Source: Pararhodobacter sp. (lineage in GTDB: Bacteria; Pseudomonadota; Alphaproteobacteria; Rhodobacterales; Rhodobacteraceae). Taken from it: DNA of 51,382 nucleotides. Each line of letters opens with the position of its first letter. Within the stretch, counting starts at the first letter, position 1. Below, piece by piece: positions 8,190-16,759 of this stretch. A program made the translations under genes and the position numbers. The stretch is from the NCBI GenBank assembly GCA_020832545.1, contig JAFIEK010000029.1, positions 1 through 51,382 of the forward strand. The letters are read 5' to 3'. The notes beneath the pieces were generated by a model. The model searched no databases. It was not told the origin of the DNA and was given only the letters and a program-made list of their open reading frames with translations.

Positions 8190-9070
8190 TGGGAGCGTTT
8201 GAACTATTCGCGCAGGTCACGGTGAACGGCATCGCCACCGGCGCGATCTATGCGCTCGTCGCGCTGGGGATCGTGCTGATATACAAGGCGACCGAGGTGC
8301 TGAACTTCGCGCATGGCGATATCCTCGTCTTCGCCGCCTTTTCCGCCTGGGCCATGATGAGCTGGTGGGGCCTGCCGTTCTGGGCAGCGCTTGTGATTGC
8401 GGCAGGGGCGGTGGGGGTGCTCAGCTACGGGCTGGACGCCGTGGTGATCCGCCGCATCGCCGGGCAGCCGCAGTTTGCGGGCGTCATGCTGACTATCGCG
8501 CTGGCCTTCATGATCCGCGGTCTGGTGGGCATGACCTATGGCACCGAGGCGCAGACCATCGTCACGCCATGGTCCGGCCAGTCGACAACCGTGCTGGGCG
8601 TGGCGGTCGCGCATCTGTCGGTGGTGATCATGCTGGTGGTGCTGGCAATCACGCTTGGCCTGTGGCTGTTCTTTCGCCACACGAAACTGGGCATCGCCAT
8701 GCAGGCCGCAAGCCAGAACCAGCTTGCCGCGCATCTCAACGGGGTGCGGGTAAAGCGGCTCAATTCGCTGGTCTGGGCGCTGGCGGGGGCGACCGCGGCG
8801 GTGGCGGGCATCTTTCTGGCGCCGATCGCCTTTGTCGATACCAGCCTGTGGTTGATCACGCTGAAAGCGCTGGCGGCGATTGTGCTGGGGGGCTTCGGCA
8901 GCCTGCCGGGCGCGGTGATCGGTGGCATTCTGATCGGCCTGATCGAGCAATATGCGGGCGTGTATCTGCCGCACGGGTTCAAGGATATCGCCGCCTATCT
9001 GGTGCTGATCGCGGTGTTGATCATCCACCCGCGCGGACTGATGGGCGAAGCCCACGGGCGGAGGGTCTGA
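8186..9070 (+). CDS. livH: Branched-chain-type ABC transporter permease LivH
   Basis: A 294-residue integral membrane permease with the LivH hallmark ALGIVLIYKATEVLNFAHGD near the N-terminus and about eight hydrophobic segments. The ILGGFGSLPGAVIGGILIGL stretch near the C-terminus is the family's cytoplasmic-loop signature. The start at 8186 overlaps the regulator stop (ATGATG; 8189 is an alternative). With LivM, LivG, LivF and the binding protein it forms a complete HAAT-type importer. Such systems often carry aromatic acids, amides or dicarboxylates rather than amino acids when found inside catabolic operons, so the substrate is probably the compound degraded by this operon. Confidence 0.9.
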   Translation: MMGAFELFAQVTVNGIATGAIYALVALGIVLIYKATEVLNFAHGDILVFAAFSAWAMMSWWGLPFWAALVIAAGAVGVLSYGLDAVVIRRIAGQPQFAGVMLTIALAFMIRGLVGMTYGTEAQTIVTPWSGQSTTVLGVAVAHLSVVIMLVVLAITLGLWLFFRHTKLGIAMQAASQNQLAAHLNGVRVKRLNSLVWALAGATAAVAGIFLAPIAFVDTSLWLITLKALAAIVLGGFGSLPGAVIGGILIGLIEQYAGVYLPHGFKDIAAYLVLIAVLIIHPRGLMGEAHGRRV

Positions 9071-9071
9071 C

Positions 9072-10148
9072 ATGCGGTTCGATTACCATACCCGCTACCG
9101 CCAAAGTTTTGCGCTGCTGAATTCGCCTGCGTCATGGGTGCTTTACGGCCTCTTGCTGGCGGCGCTCGTTATCGTGCCGCAATTCCTGTCCACCTATATG
9201 GTCGGTGAGCTGAGCTATGTGCTGATCCTTTGCGTGGCCGCCATGGGGCTGATGGTGCTGACCGGCTTCACTGGCCAGATCAGCCTTGGCCATGCCGCGT
9301 TTGTGGCAATCGGCGCCTATGCCCACGCCTGGCTGATGGCGCAGGGCCTGCCGATGATCGTGGCGATGCCGCTGGCCGCGCTGATCGCGGGCTTCGCGGG
9401 GCTGGTCGTGGGTATTCCGGCGATCCGGGTGCATGGCCTTTATCTGGCGATGGTGACGCTGGCGTTTTCCGTGGTGGTTGAACAGGTGATCGGCCTGTGG
9501 CGGTCGGTCACCGGGGGCTTTACCGGGATGCTGGTAGCGCGGGCCGAGCTGTTCGGCCTGTCGCTCACCTCGCCGCGCGCGTTTTACTATTTCGCGCTGG
9601 CGGTGGTGGTGCTGGTGTTGCTGGGGCTTTTGAACCTGCTGCGCTCGGGCATTGGCCGATCGTTTACCGGCGTGCGTGATTCCGAGGCCGCGGCCTATGC
9701 GCTGGGGATCGACGTGGCGCGCGTCAAGGCGGGCGCGTTCGCGCTGTCGGCGGCCATTACCGGGCTGGCGGGCGCGATGATGGCGCATCACATCGGCTAT
9801 CTGACGCCGGATGCCTTCACGCTGCTTCTGTCGCTCGATCTGGTGCTGATGGTGGTGATCGGCGGGCTGGGCAGCCTGCGCGGGGCCATTTTGGGGGCGA
9901 TCCTGATCTCGCTGTTGCCCAACGCCATTTCCGTGCTGAAAGGCTTTCTGCCCGCCGCCATGTCGCGCCAGTTCGGGCTGGAGATCTTCGTGGCGGGCGC
10001 GGTGCTGGCGTTCTTTGTGCTGTTCGAGCCGCGCGGGCTAAATGGCCGCTGGCTGAAGATCCGCGCCTTTCTTGAAAGCTATCCGCTTTATCGGCGTGAC
10101 ATGTTCCGCCGCCAGAAAACCTACATGAAATCGGAGCGTAACAGATGA
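9072..10148 (+). CDS. livM: Branched-chain-type ABC transporter permease LivM
   Basis: A 358-residue membrane permease. It contains the LivM signature TGFTGQISLGHAAFVAIGAY, the GIPAIRVHGLYLAMVTLAF segment and the C-terminal VIGGLGSLRGAILGAILI coupling-loop region. The start lies one base after the livH stop and the stop overlaps livG by ATGA, so these permeases are made together. The basic tail (YRRDMFRRQKTYMKSERNR) is cytoplasmic. It pairs with LivH to form the transmembrane channel of the importer. No lesions are seen. Confidence 0.9.
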   Translation: MRFDYHTRYRQSFALLNSPASWVLYGLLLAALVIVPQFLSTYMVGELSYVLILCVAAMGLMVLTGFTGQISLGHAAFVAIGAYAHAWLMAQGLPMIVAMPLAALIAGFAGLVVGIPAIRVHGLYLAMVTLAFSVVVEQVIGLWRSVTGGFTGMLVARAELFGLSLTSPRAFYYFALAVVVLVLLGLLNLLRSGIGRSFTGVRDSEAAAYALGIDVARVKAGAFALSAAITGLAGAMMAHHIGYLTPDAFTLLLSLDLVLMVVIGGLGSLRGAILGAILISLLPNAISVLKGFLPAAMSRQFGLEIFVAGAVLAFFVLFEPRGLNGRWLKIRAFLESYPLYRRDMFRRQKTYMKSERNR

Positions 10149-10909
10149 CCGCGCCCTTGTTGCATCTGGATAGTGTAGGGCTGGCCTTCGGCGGCTTGAA
10201 GGCGGTGTCTGACCTGACAATCGAGGTCAGGCAGGGCGAGGTTCTGGCGGTAATCGGCCCGAACGGGGCGGGCAAGACCTCGATGCTCAATCTGGTGACA
10301 CGGGTGTTTCGCGCCACTTCGGGGCAGATCCTGTTCAAGGGGCGTGATATCTCGCGCCTGCCGCGCCAGCAGATCGCACATCTGGGCATCGCGCGCACCT
10401 TCCAGAATATCGAATTGTTCGATGCCGCCACGGTGCTCGATAACCTTCTGCTGGGCCGCCACCGCTTTGGCGGGGGGCCGTGGTGGGCGCAGTTGATGCG
10501 CACCCCCTCATTGACCCGGCTGGAAGAGGAACACCGCGCCCGCGTCGAAGAGGTGATCGAATTTCTGGATCTCTCGGCATGGCGGGGCGCGATGGTGGGC
10601 GGGTTGCCCTACGGCGTGCGTAAGGTGGTGGAGCTAGGCCGCGCGCTGGCGTCAGAGCCGGAGGTGCTGTTTCTGGATGAGCCGGCCTCGGGCCTGAACC
10701 CTGAAGAAACCCGGCGTCTCGCCTTCTGGATCGACGATATCCGCACCGATCTGGGCATCACGGTGGTGATGATCGAACACGACATGTCACTGGTCAATGC
10801 TATTGCCGACCGGGTGATCTGCATGGCGCAGGGCCGGGTTCTGGCGCAGGGCAGCCCGGCCGATGTGCAGGCGCATCCTGATGTCGTTGCTGCGTATCTG
10901 GGGGGCTGA
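10145..10909 (+). CDS. livG: Branched-chain-type ABC transporter ATPase LivG
   Basis: A 254-residue ABC ATPase. Walker A is GPNGAGKTS (about 38-46) and Walker B is VLFLDEPASGLNPEE (about 172-186). The LivG-specific AHLGIARTFQNIELF stretch is present. The ABC signature reads LPYGVRKVVELGRAL, departing from the common LS(Y/G)GQ form but typical of some LivG proteins. The D-loop and switch histidine are in VVMIEHDMSLV. It is one of the two motor subunits and overlaps livM by four bases. Confidence 0.9.
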   Translation: MTAPLLHLDSVGLAFGGLKAVSDLTIEVRQGEVLAVIGPNGAGKTSMLNLVTRVFRATSGQILFKGRDISRLPRQQIAHLGIARTFQNIELFDAATVLDNLLLGRHRFGGGPWWAQLMRTPSLTRLEEEHRARVEEVIEFLDLSAWRGAMVGGLPYGVRKVVELGRALASEPEVLFLDEPASGLNPEETRRLAFWIDDIRTDLGITVVMIEHDMSLVNAIADRVICMAQGRVLAQGSPADVQAHPDVVAAYLGG

Positions 10910-10911
10910 TC

Positions 10912-11682
10912 ATGTTGCTGGATGTGCAGAATCTGGAAACCTGGTATGGCCCCATCGCCGCGATGAAGGGCGTCAACCTGTCGGTCGATGAGGGCCGGAT
11001 CGTCGCGGTTCTGGGCGCGAACGGGGCGGGCAAGACCACGCTTCTGAACACGCTCGCGGGCGTGGTGGACCCGTTCAAGGGCGCGGTGATGTTTCAGGGT
11101 GTGCCGGTTCACGGGCTGGATGCCGACGAGGTGGCGCGGCGCGGGTTGATCCTGGTGCCTGAGGGGCGGCAGGTTTACCCGTTCCTGAGCGTGGCCGAAA
11201 ACCTTGCGATGGGCGCCTATGCCCGCCATGACCGCGATGGCGTCGCCCGCGATACCGAGCGCGTCTATGGCTGGTTCCCCCGCCTGCGCGAACGGATGGG
11301 CCAGCACGCGGGGCTTTTGTCTGGCGGTGAACAGCAGATGGTGGCGATTGGCCGGGCCTTCATGTCCAGCCCGAAGCTGTTGATGCTTGACGAGCCCAGC
11401 CTTGGCCTGTCGCCCCTTCTGACGCAGGAGATTTTCGCCATCATCCGCCGGATTCGGGATGAGACCGGCACCGCCGTGCTGGTGGTCGAACAGAACGCCG
11501 CCGTGGCGCTGAAGCATGGCGATGACGGCTATATCATGGAACTGGGCCGCATTGTTGCCGCCGATACCTGCGCCGCGCTGGCGCAAAAGGAGGACGTGCG
11601 CGATGCCTATCTGGGCGGCGGCGCGGACCATGGTACCAGCGGCACTAAACAACGCTGGACCCGCAAGCGGAACTGGCGCTGA
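10912..11682 (+). CDS. livF: Branched-chain-type ABC transporter ATPase LivF
   Basis: A 256-residue ABC ATPase with Walker A GANGAGKTT, signature LSGGEQQMVAIGRA, Walker B LLMLDEPSLGLSP and switch region VLVVEQNAAVAL. The LVPEGRQVYPFLSVAENLA stretch is the LivF hallmark. It begins two bases after livG. The C-terminal tail (GTSGTKQRWTRKRNWR) is basic and longer than usual. It is the second motor subunit of the importer; the stop is 10 bases before the ligase start. Confidence 0.9.
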   Translation: MLLDVQNLETWYGPIAAMKGVNLSVDEGRIVAVLGANGAGKTTLLNTLAGVVDPFKGAVMFQGVPVHGLDADEVARRGLILVPEGRQVYPFLSVAENLAMGAYARHDRDGVARDTERVYGWFPRLRERMGQHAGLLSGGEQQMVAIGRAFMSSPKLLMLDEPSLGLSPLLTQEIFAIIRRIRDETGTAVLVVEQNAAVALKHGDDGYIMELGRIVAADTCAALAQKEDVRDAYLGGGADHGTSGTKQRWTRKRNWR

Positions 11683-11692
11683 GGGGGTGAAC

Positions 11693-13516
11693 ATGCAGCA
11701 AACCATCGATTTTCAGGGCCAGACCACCCCGGCGCGCATTTTCCGCGACAGGGCACGCGCATGGGGCGACAGCCCGGCACTGCGCCACAAGCGCCGCGGG
11801 CTGTGGCAAAGCTTCAGCTGGAACGACTACTATGCGCAGGCTCGCGCTTTCGGGCTGGCGCTGAATGAGATGGGGGTCACGCGCGGCGATTGCATCTCGG
11901 TTCTGGCGGAAAACCGGCCGGAATGGCTGATTGCCGATATCGGTGCGCAATGCATGGGGTTTGTCGGCAATGGCGTCTATCCGACATCTTCGCCCGGGCA
12001 GGTCTGCCATGTGCTGCGCGATTCCGGCTCGCGCGTGTTGGTGGTCGAAAATCAGGAGCATCTGGACAAGGCGCTGGAGGTCCGCGCGGACTGCCCGGCG
12101 CTGTTGCAGATCATCGTGATCGAGCGCGAAGGGCTGCGCGATCTGGCCGATCCGTCGATCACCTTCTGGGACGATGTGATCGCGCGCGGGCAGGATCTGG
12201 CCGCCACGCAGGCGGAGATATTCGAGGCCGCGATTGACGCGGGCGAACCCGGCGATCTGGCGTTTCTGGTCTATACCTCGGGCACCACCGGCGCACCCAA
12301 AGGCGCGATGATCACCAACCGGAATGTCATTTTCCAGATGACCAAGACCGGCGAGTATCTCGATGTCGGCGTGGGCGACAAATCGCTCTCGTTCCTGCCG
12401 CTTTGCCATATCGCCGAGCGTATGGCCTCGGTCTACAACCCGCTGGCGGTGGGGCTGGTGGTGCATTTCCCGGAAAACGCGGGCACCGTGGCCAATGACC
12501 TGCGCGAGGTTGCGCCGCATGTCGTTTTCGCCCCACCGCGGTTCTGGGAGAAGATGCATGCGCAGATCGAGCTGTTCATGCGCGATGCGGTCGGCCCGGC
12601 GCGGTGGATGTATCGCCGGGCGTTGAAAAGCGGGCAACCGGGGGTTGAGGCGCGCTTGCAGGGCCGTAAACCGCCCGCGCTGGCACCGTGGGACAGGCTG
12701 GCGCAATGGCTGGCGTTTCGAAATATACGGGTGTTTCTGGGCTTGCAGAACTGCCGCTCGGCCCTGACCGGTGCCGCGCCCGTGCCGCCTGATCTGATCC
12801 GATGGTTCCTGTCGATCGGGGTGGAACTGCGCGAGGCGTTCGGGATGACCGAAACGTCGGGCTTTTGTTCCTCCACCCCACCGGGCGGTATCAAGCTGGG
12901 TTGGGCCGGGCGCTGTGCCGAAGGCACCGAAATCAGGATCGGCGATCAGGGCGAAATTCTGGTGCGCGGGCCCAATGTCTTTGTCGGATACCACGGCCAG
13001 CCCGACAAGACCGCCGAGACGATTGATGCAGATGGCTGGCTGCATACCGGCGATGTGGGCGAGATTGACAGCGACGGCTATCTGGCGATCCGCGACCGGT
13101 TGAAGGACATCATCATCACCGCAGGCGGCAAGAACATCACGCCCACCCAGATCGAAAGCCAGCTGAAATTCTCGCCGTTCATCGCCGATGTGGTGGTGAT
13201 CGGTGAGGGGCGGCGGTATCTGACGGCGCTGGTGATGATCGATCAGGAGCATGTCGCGCGTCATGCGCAGGATAACGCCATCCCCTATACCGATTTCGCC
13301 AGCCTAACGCGGGTTGCGCAGGTGGTGGACCTGATCGGCAGCGAGATCGAACAGATCAACCCGCGTCTGGCCCGTGTCGAACAGATCAAGGCGTTCCGCA
13401 TCATCGATCAGTTGCTCACCGCCGAGGATGAGGAACTGACGCCCACCATGAAGCTCAAGCGCAAGGTGATAGCGCAGAAATATGCTGGCCTGATTGACAG
13501 CATGTATGTGCGCTGA
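11693..13516 (+). CDS. AMP-forming acyl-CoA synthetase
   Basis: A 607-residue ANL-superfamily ligase of the long-chain fatty acyl-CoA synthetase (FAA1) type. The AMP-binding motif LVYTSGTTGAPKGAM is near residues 192-206. AFGMTETSGF and the hinge region GWLHTGDVGEIDSDGYLAIR followed by DRLKDIIITAGGKNI are complete, and the C-terminal lysine region (TPTMKLKRKVI) is present. It would activate an acid with ATP and CoA. The start at 11693 follows a GAGGGGG site; the longer frame back to 11516 lies in livF and is rejected. In the operon it probably activates the imported acid or the acid made by the aldehyde dehydrogenase. Confidence 0.9.
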   Translation: MQQTIDFQGQTTPARIFRDRARAWGDSPALRHKRRGLWQSFSWNDYYAQARAFGLALNEMGVTRGDCISVLAENRPEWLIADIGAQCMGFVGNGVYPTSSPGQVCHVLRDSGSRVLVVENQEHLDKALEVRADCPALLQIIVIEREGLRDLADPSITFWDDVIARGQDLAATQAEIFEAAIDAGEPGDLAFLVYTSGTTGAPKGAMITNRNVIFQMTKTGEYLDVGVGDKSLSFLPLCHIAERMASVYNPLAVGLVVHFPENAGTVANDLREVAPHVVFAPPRFWEKMHAQIELFMRDAVGPARWMYRRALKSGQPGVEARLQGRKPPALAPWDRLAQWLAFRNIRVFLGLQNCRSALTGAAPVPPDLIRWFLSIGVELREAFGMTETSGFCSSTPPGGIKLGWAGRCAEGTEIRIGDQGEILVRGPNVFVGYHGQPDKTAETIDADGWLHTGDVGEIDSDGYLAIRDRLKDIIITAGGKNITPTQIESQLKFSPFIADVVVIGEGRRYLTALVMIDQEHVARHAQDNAIPYTDFASLTRVAQVVDLIGSEIEQINPRLARVEQIKAFRIIDQLLTAEDEELTPTMKLKRKVIAQKYAGLIDSMYVR

Positions 13517-13577
13517 CCCCATCGCGGGGCAGCGCCGCAAAGAAGAAGCAAGGTTCATCTCAGGGAGGAGACCGACC

Positions 13578-14756
13578 ATGAACTTCAATCGTCGTCAGAT
13601 ACTTGCCACCAGCGGGGCCGCACTGGCGCTCGCCACGGGGCTGCGCCCGCTGGGTGCCCATGCGGCTGGCGTCAGCGCCACCGAGATTGTCGTAGGTATG
13701 CACAGCGACCTCAGTGGCCCGGCCGCGGCCGGAATGCCCGCGCTGATCAACGCCACGCAATTGGCGTTTGATCAGGTTAACGAGGCCGGGGGCATCCATG
13801 GCCGCCAGCTTCGCCTGATCGTCGAGGATAACGGCTCGCAGCCGCAGCTGGCCGTGCGCGCGGTGCAAAAGCTGATCCGTCAGGATGATGTCTTTGCGCT
13901 GCTCAACCCCTTCGGCTCTGGCACCAATGCCGCCACCATCGGTATGGCGGTGGAAGAGGGGCGGGTGGTCTTTGCGCCCTGGGGGGCCTCGGGTGTCTTC
14001 CACCAGATCGCGGGCAACAACCCGCTCTTGTTCACCACGGTACAGAACTACAACACCACCACCCAGCGGGCGATGGAATGGGCGCTAGAAAACTGGGGTG
14101 TCGAGCGGATCGGCGTGATCTATCAGGAAGGCCCGTTTGGTGACCTGATCCGCGCGGGCATCAACGGCGCGCTGTCAGAGGCCGGGATGAGCGTGACCGA
14201 AGAGGCCGCCTATCGCCCCGGCGACATCGACTTTTCCAGCCAGGTTGCCCGGCTCAGGGCTGCCAACTGCGACCTGATCGTGGCGGGCACCATCACCCGT
14301 GAAACGGTGGCGGTGGCGTCTGAGGTCAAAAAGCTGAACTGGGACAGCGTGAAGGTCCTGACCGCGATCCCCGGGCGCTCATCGGTGGTGTTGCGGCTGG
14401 GGGCTGAGGATGTCGAGGGATTGTATGGCATCGGCGGCTGGCAATTGCATGGCGAAGATACCGGGGACGAAGGTGCGCGGGCCTTCATCGACGCCTATCA
14501 GGCTGCGCATGGCGCCTTCCCCGACGAAAACGCGGCCAACGCCTATTCCTATGCCAACTGGTTCCTAAAGATCGTCGAGGCCGCAGGCGAGGATCTGACA
14601 GCCGACAGCTTCGCTGCCGCCGCGCAAGGTGTTACGCATGACGACTTCACCACCTATGGTGAATTCTCGTTCGAGGCCAACCACGCCATGCCTGAGCTGA
14701 TCAGAATTGAGCAGGTGCAGGACGGTCGCTGGGTTTCTCTAAGCGATCCGATCTGA
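13578..14756 (+). CDS. Periplasmic substrate-binding protein of the LIV importer
   Basis: A 392-residue type I periplasmic binding protein. The N-terminus MNFNRRQILATSGAALALA has a twin-arginine-like motif and ends in an AHAAG cleavage region, so export by Tat is possible. The mature part begins with EIVVGMHSDLSGPAAAGMP, followed by AFDQVNEAGGIHGRQLRLIVEDN and QPQLAVRAVQKLIRQDDVFA, all typical of LivJ/LivK-like amide and aromatic binders. The start has a CAGGGAGGAGA site. It is the last gene of the operon, 61 bases after the ligase, and supplies ligand to LivHMGF. Confidence 0.9.
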   Translation: MNFNRRQILATSGAALALATGLRPLGAHAAGVSATEIVVGMHSDLSGPAAAGMPALINATQLAFDQVNEAGGIHGRQLRLIVEDNGSQPQLAVRAVQKLIRQDDVFALLNPFGSGTNAATIGMAVEEGRVVFAPWGASGVFHQIAGNNPLLFTTVQNYNTTTQRAMEWALENWGVERIGVIYQEGPFGDLIRAGINGALSEAGMSVTEEAAYRPGDIDFSSQVARLRAANCDLIVAGTITRETVAVASEVKKLNWDSVKVLTAIPGRSSVVLRLGAEDVEGLYGIGGWQLHGEDTGDEGARAFIDAYQAAHGAFPDENAANAYSYANWFLKIVEAAGEDLTADSFAAAAQGVTHDDFTTYGEFSFEANHAMPELIRIEQVQDGRWVSLSDPI

Positions 14757-14788
14757 ATGTCCTGACCGGGGTGTGACGGAAACAACCG

Positions 14789-14808
14789 CCGGGGCGAAAA
14801 CGCCCCGG
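14789..14808 (+). terminator. Hairpin after the LIV operon
   Basis: A perfect 8-bp stem, CCGGGGCG (14789-14796) and CGCCCCGG (14801-14808), with an AAAA loop lies 33 bases after the binding-protein stop. There is no T-run after it, so termination efficiency is uncertain. It may instead protect the mRNA end. Confidence 0.5.
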
Positions 14809-15459
14809 TAGGTTCTGAATGACGAAATGACGTTTCGAAAATGTTAACGAGATCGTCCGCCTTGGCTATGCCCGATGTCGGAAAACGAGGGGGGGGGCAA
14901 GGGCAATGTGGATTGAACAAATCCGAGAGTTCTTGCGGCGCGGATCACAACCCCAAGGACTCTCGTTATGAACGAGGGACGGCTGGCGGGGCAGGTCAAT
15001 TCATGCCCAACTTCGATCAGCTTGATAGGGTGAATGCGAATGCTCGGGGCGGTAAGCGCCGGGTATTCTTCCAGGACAGTCGCCAGAATAATACGCTGCC
15101 GGGTGCTGAGGTTTCTGCCGCCCCATGTTCCCCGTCAGCATCAATGGCACAGAGTTGAGCTTGTGATTTAAGGAGGGTTTTGGTCTCGTCGGAGTGACGG
15201 AGTAGCGAATCTATGGACGCCCCCTGTGCAAGGTGTTTTTCACGATAGCATTGACGGCATTGGATGCGTGAATCTATCCGGCCTTTCTTTGAAGCACCTT
15301 CGCTCCTGGCCTCGATGGGATCCGCTGATTTCATTGCTTTTTTAGATGACCGGCCTTTGAGAGCCATCGCTCCTTACAGGCTGTGAATAGGCGGCCCCTG
15401 CCGTTACACCATCGTCATCCACCTCGCATTCTTGAAGGCCGAAGCGCCCTGTGCCTCAG
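14809..15459. other. Decayed intergenic DNA without a recognisable gene
   Basis: About 650 bases. A near-perfect inverted repeat (CGAGAGTTCTTG at 14924-14935 and CAAGGACTCTCG at 14954-14965, 18-base loop) is present. A minus-strand frame at 15017-15367 (116 codons) has an AAGGAG just before its ATG, but at very short spacing, and its translation (RIQCRQCYREKHLAQG and so on) matches no family I know. I do not call it a gene. The stretch is bordered by an IS110 relic, which suggests old transposition and deletion. Confidence 0.4.
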
Positions 15460-15534
15460 CTATGCCGCTTTGTAGCTTTCTCCGCTGCGCAACACCGCCC
15501 AGGCCATGCGTGCTGTTTTGTTGGCAATTGCCGA
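15460..15534 (-). pseudogene. IS110 transposase C-terminal relic
   Basis: Reading the minus strand from about 15534 down to a TAG at 15460-15462 gives SAIANKTARMAWAVLRSGES then YKAA. This is the last 24 or so residues of an IS110-family transposase (family form: ANKxARIAWALLxxGExY). The rest is missing. It abuts, in the opposite orientation, the Gfo/Idh relic that starts near 15535, marking a junction between IS-derived and host-derived DNA. Confidence 0.6.
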
Positions 15535-15715
15535 GCCGGACTTGTCGTTACTTGGCGACATCACCGCGCTGGGGGCAGAGCCCGTCGCCAGCTATGAGGC
15601 CGTCCTGTGCCGCCCCTCCTATCCGTTGACAGATAAAGAGCTGATCGGAAACATCGCTGTTTACGAAGCCATCGTACAATCTTCCGACAGCGGCGAGACG
15701 GTGCGGCTGGGCTGA
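15535..15715 (+). pseudogene. C-terminal relic of a Gfo/Idh/MocA oxidoreductase
   Basis: The plus-strand frame ending at TGA 15713-15715 reads YPLTDKELIGNIAVYEAIVQ followed by SSDSGETVRLG. The pattern 'N-x-x-x-Y-E-A-I-x-x-S-x-x-S-G-x-x-V-x-L' near a stop is the usual C-terminus of Gfo/Idh/MocA-family sugar or inositol dehydrogenases. Only about 60 residues remain and the upstream side runs into an IS110 relic. It converges on the DapA-family gene, so both may have belonged to one sugar-acid pathway before the deletion. Confidence 0.45.
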
Positions 15716-15727
15716 CCTGCCGCTGCG

Positions 15728-16648
15728 TTACACGGGCGAGGCGTTCGGCAATGTCCATCCCGCTTCGGCCAGCCGCGCGCGCAAAGCCTCCAGATCACTC
15801 TGCGGCAAGGCATCCAGCGGCGGGCGCAGGGTTGCTAGTCGAGGGTCGTTCATTTCGGCGCTGAGCAGGGCTTTGGCGGCGGGAATCAGCGGGTAGGATG
15901 AGAAGATGGCGCGCACATTGGCCACCGGCTCCTGCAACGCCTCGGCCCCGGGGGTTCCCAACGCGTCGATCAAGGCGCGAATTCCGGCAGGGTTGATATT
16001 GCCCGATGCGGTGACGCAGCCAACGCCGCCCAGAGCATGCGATTTCACCAGCACCCCCTCGGACGATGGGAAGATGCGAAAACCGGAAAAGCGTTTGAGC
16101 ATTGCCTCGGTGTTCGACCAGTCGCCGGAACTGTCCTTGATGCCAAGCACCGTATCCGGAAAGTCGCGGATCAGCCGTTCGATCAGATCATGCGGAATGC
16201 CCACGCCGGTATTTTGCGGAATGTGGTACAGCCAAAGCCCCAGATCGGCTGAACCCGCCCCCGCGATCACCGCCGCATACCAGGCATAAAGCCCGTCCAC
16301 CGACACCGGCTTGTAGTAAAACGGCGGCAGCGCCAGCACGCCGCCACAGCCCAAGCTGACAGCATGCTTGCTCAGCGTGATCGTGTCCATCAACGACGGC
16401 ATTCCCACGCCGGGCATCAGCACATCGGCAGGCACACCCGCCGCCACCAGATCTTCCAGCAGCGCCATGCGCTCTGCAAGGCTCAGCGAGTTGGCCTCGC
16501 TGGTGGTGCCAAAGACCGCCAGCCCGTGGGCGCCGTTGGCCAGCAACCACTTGCAGGTATCGACAAAGGCCGCGCTGTCGGGCGTCAGATCGGTGTTGAA
16601 GGGTGTGATGGCGGGCACGAGAAGCCCGCCGAACTGTTTGGCGGCCAT
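15728..16648 (-). CDS. DapA-family aldolase/synthase
   Basis: A 306-residue class I aldolase of the dihydrodipicolinate synthase/N-acetylneuraminate lyase superfamily. It shows LVPAITPFNTDLTPD, a GTTSEANSLSLAER phosphate-type loop (true DapA has GTTGE), the catalytic tyrosine in LYHIPQNTGVGI and the Schiff-base lysine K171 in GIKDSSGDW. The GTTSE loop and its catabolic setting suggest a keto-acid lyase or dehydratase (for example of sugar acids or hydroxybenzylidenepyruvates) rather than lysine synthesis. It is transcribed away from the GntR gene at 16905 with a 256-base shared promoter region. Substrate is not determined. Confidence 0.85.
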   Translation of the reverse strand: MAAKQFGGLLVPAITPFNTDLTPDSAAFVDTCKWLLANGAHGLAVFGTTSEANSLSLAERMALLEDLVAAGVPADVLMPGVGMPSLMDTITLSKHAVSLGCGGVLALPPFYYKPVSVDGLYAWYAAVIAGAGSADLGLWLYHIPQNTGVGIPHDLIERLIRDFPDTVLGIKDSSGDWSNTEAMLKRFSGFRIFPSSEGVLVKSHALGGVGCVTASGNINPAGIRALIDALGTPGAEALQEPVANVRAIFSSYPLIPAAKALLSAEMNDPRLATLRPPLDALPQSDLEALRARLAEAGWTLPNASPV

Positions 16649-16700
16649 GGCGTTCCTTGTCCTTTCCGGGTCTGGCGCGGCCCTGTCATGGCACCGCGCC

Positions 16701-16759
16701 TGTCGTTCCGAGGCTGTCGTTCCGGGGCTGTCGGGCCGCCCCGCTGGCTGTCATTCCGG
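16701..16759. repeat. Short tandem TGTCGTTCCG repeats in the divergent promoter
   Basis: TGTCGTTCCG occurs at 16701-16710 and 16715-16724, a degenerate TGTCGGGCCG at 16729, and a related TGTCATTCCGG at 16749-16759. The first three copies have a 14-base period. They lie between the DapA-family and GntR genes. A partly symmetrical GTTGTCAAC follows near 16780-16790 and could be a GntR half-site pair. Function is not shown. Confidence 0.35.

Noticed and set aside
11645-13264. 539-codon minus-strand frame opposite the acyl-CoA ligase
   Set aside because: Antisense artefact of a GC-rich gene; no domain or start signal.
15017-15367. 116-codon minus-strand ORF with AAGGAG nearby
   Set aside because: Spacing to the ATG is too short, no family resemblance, and it sits in decayed DNA between relics.
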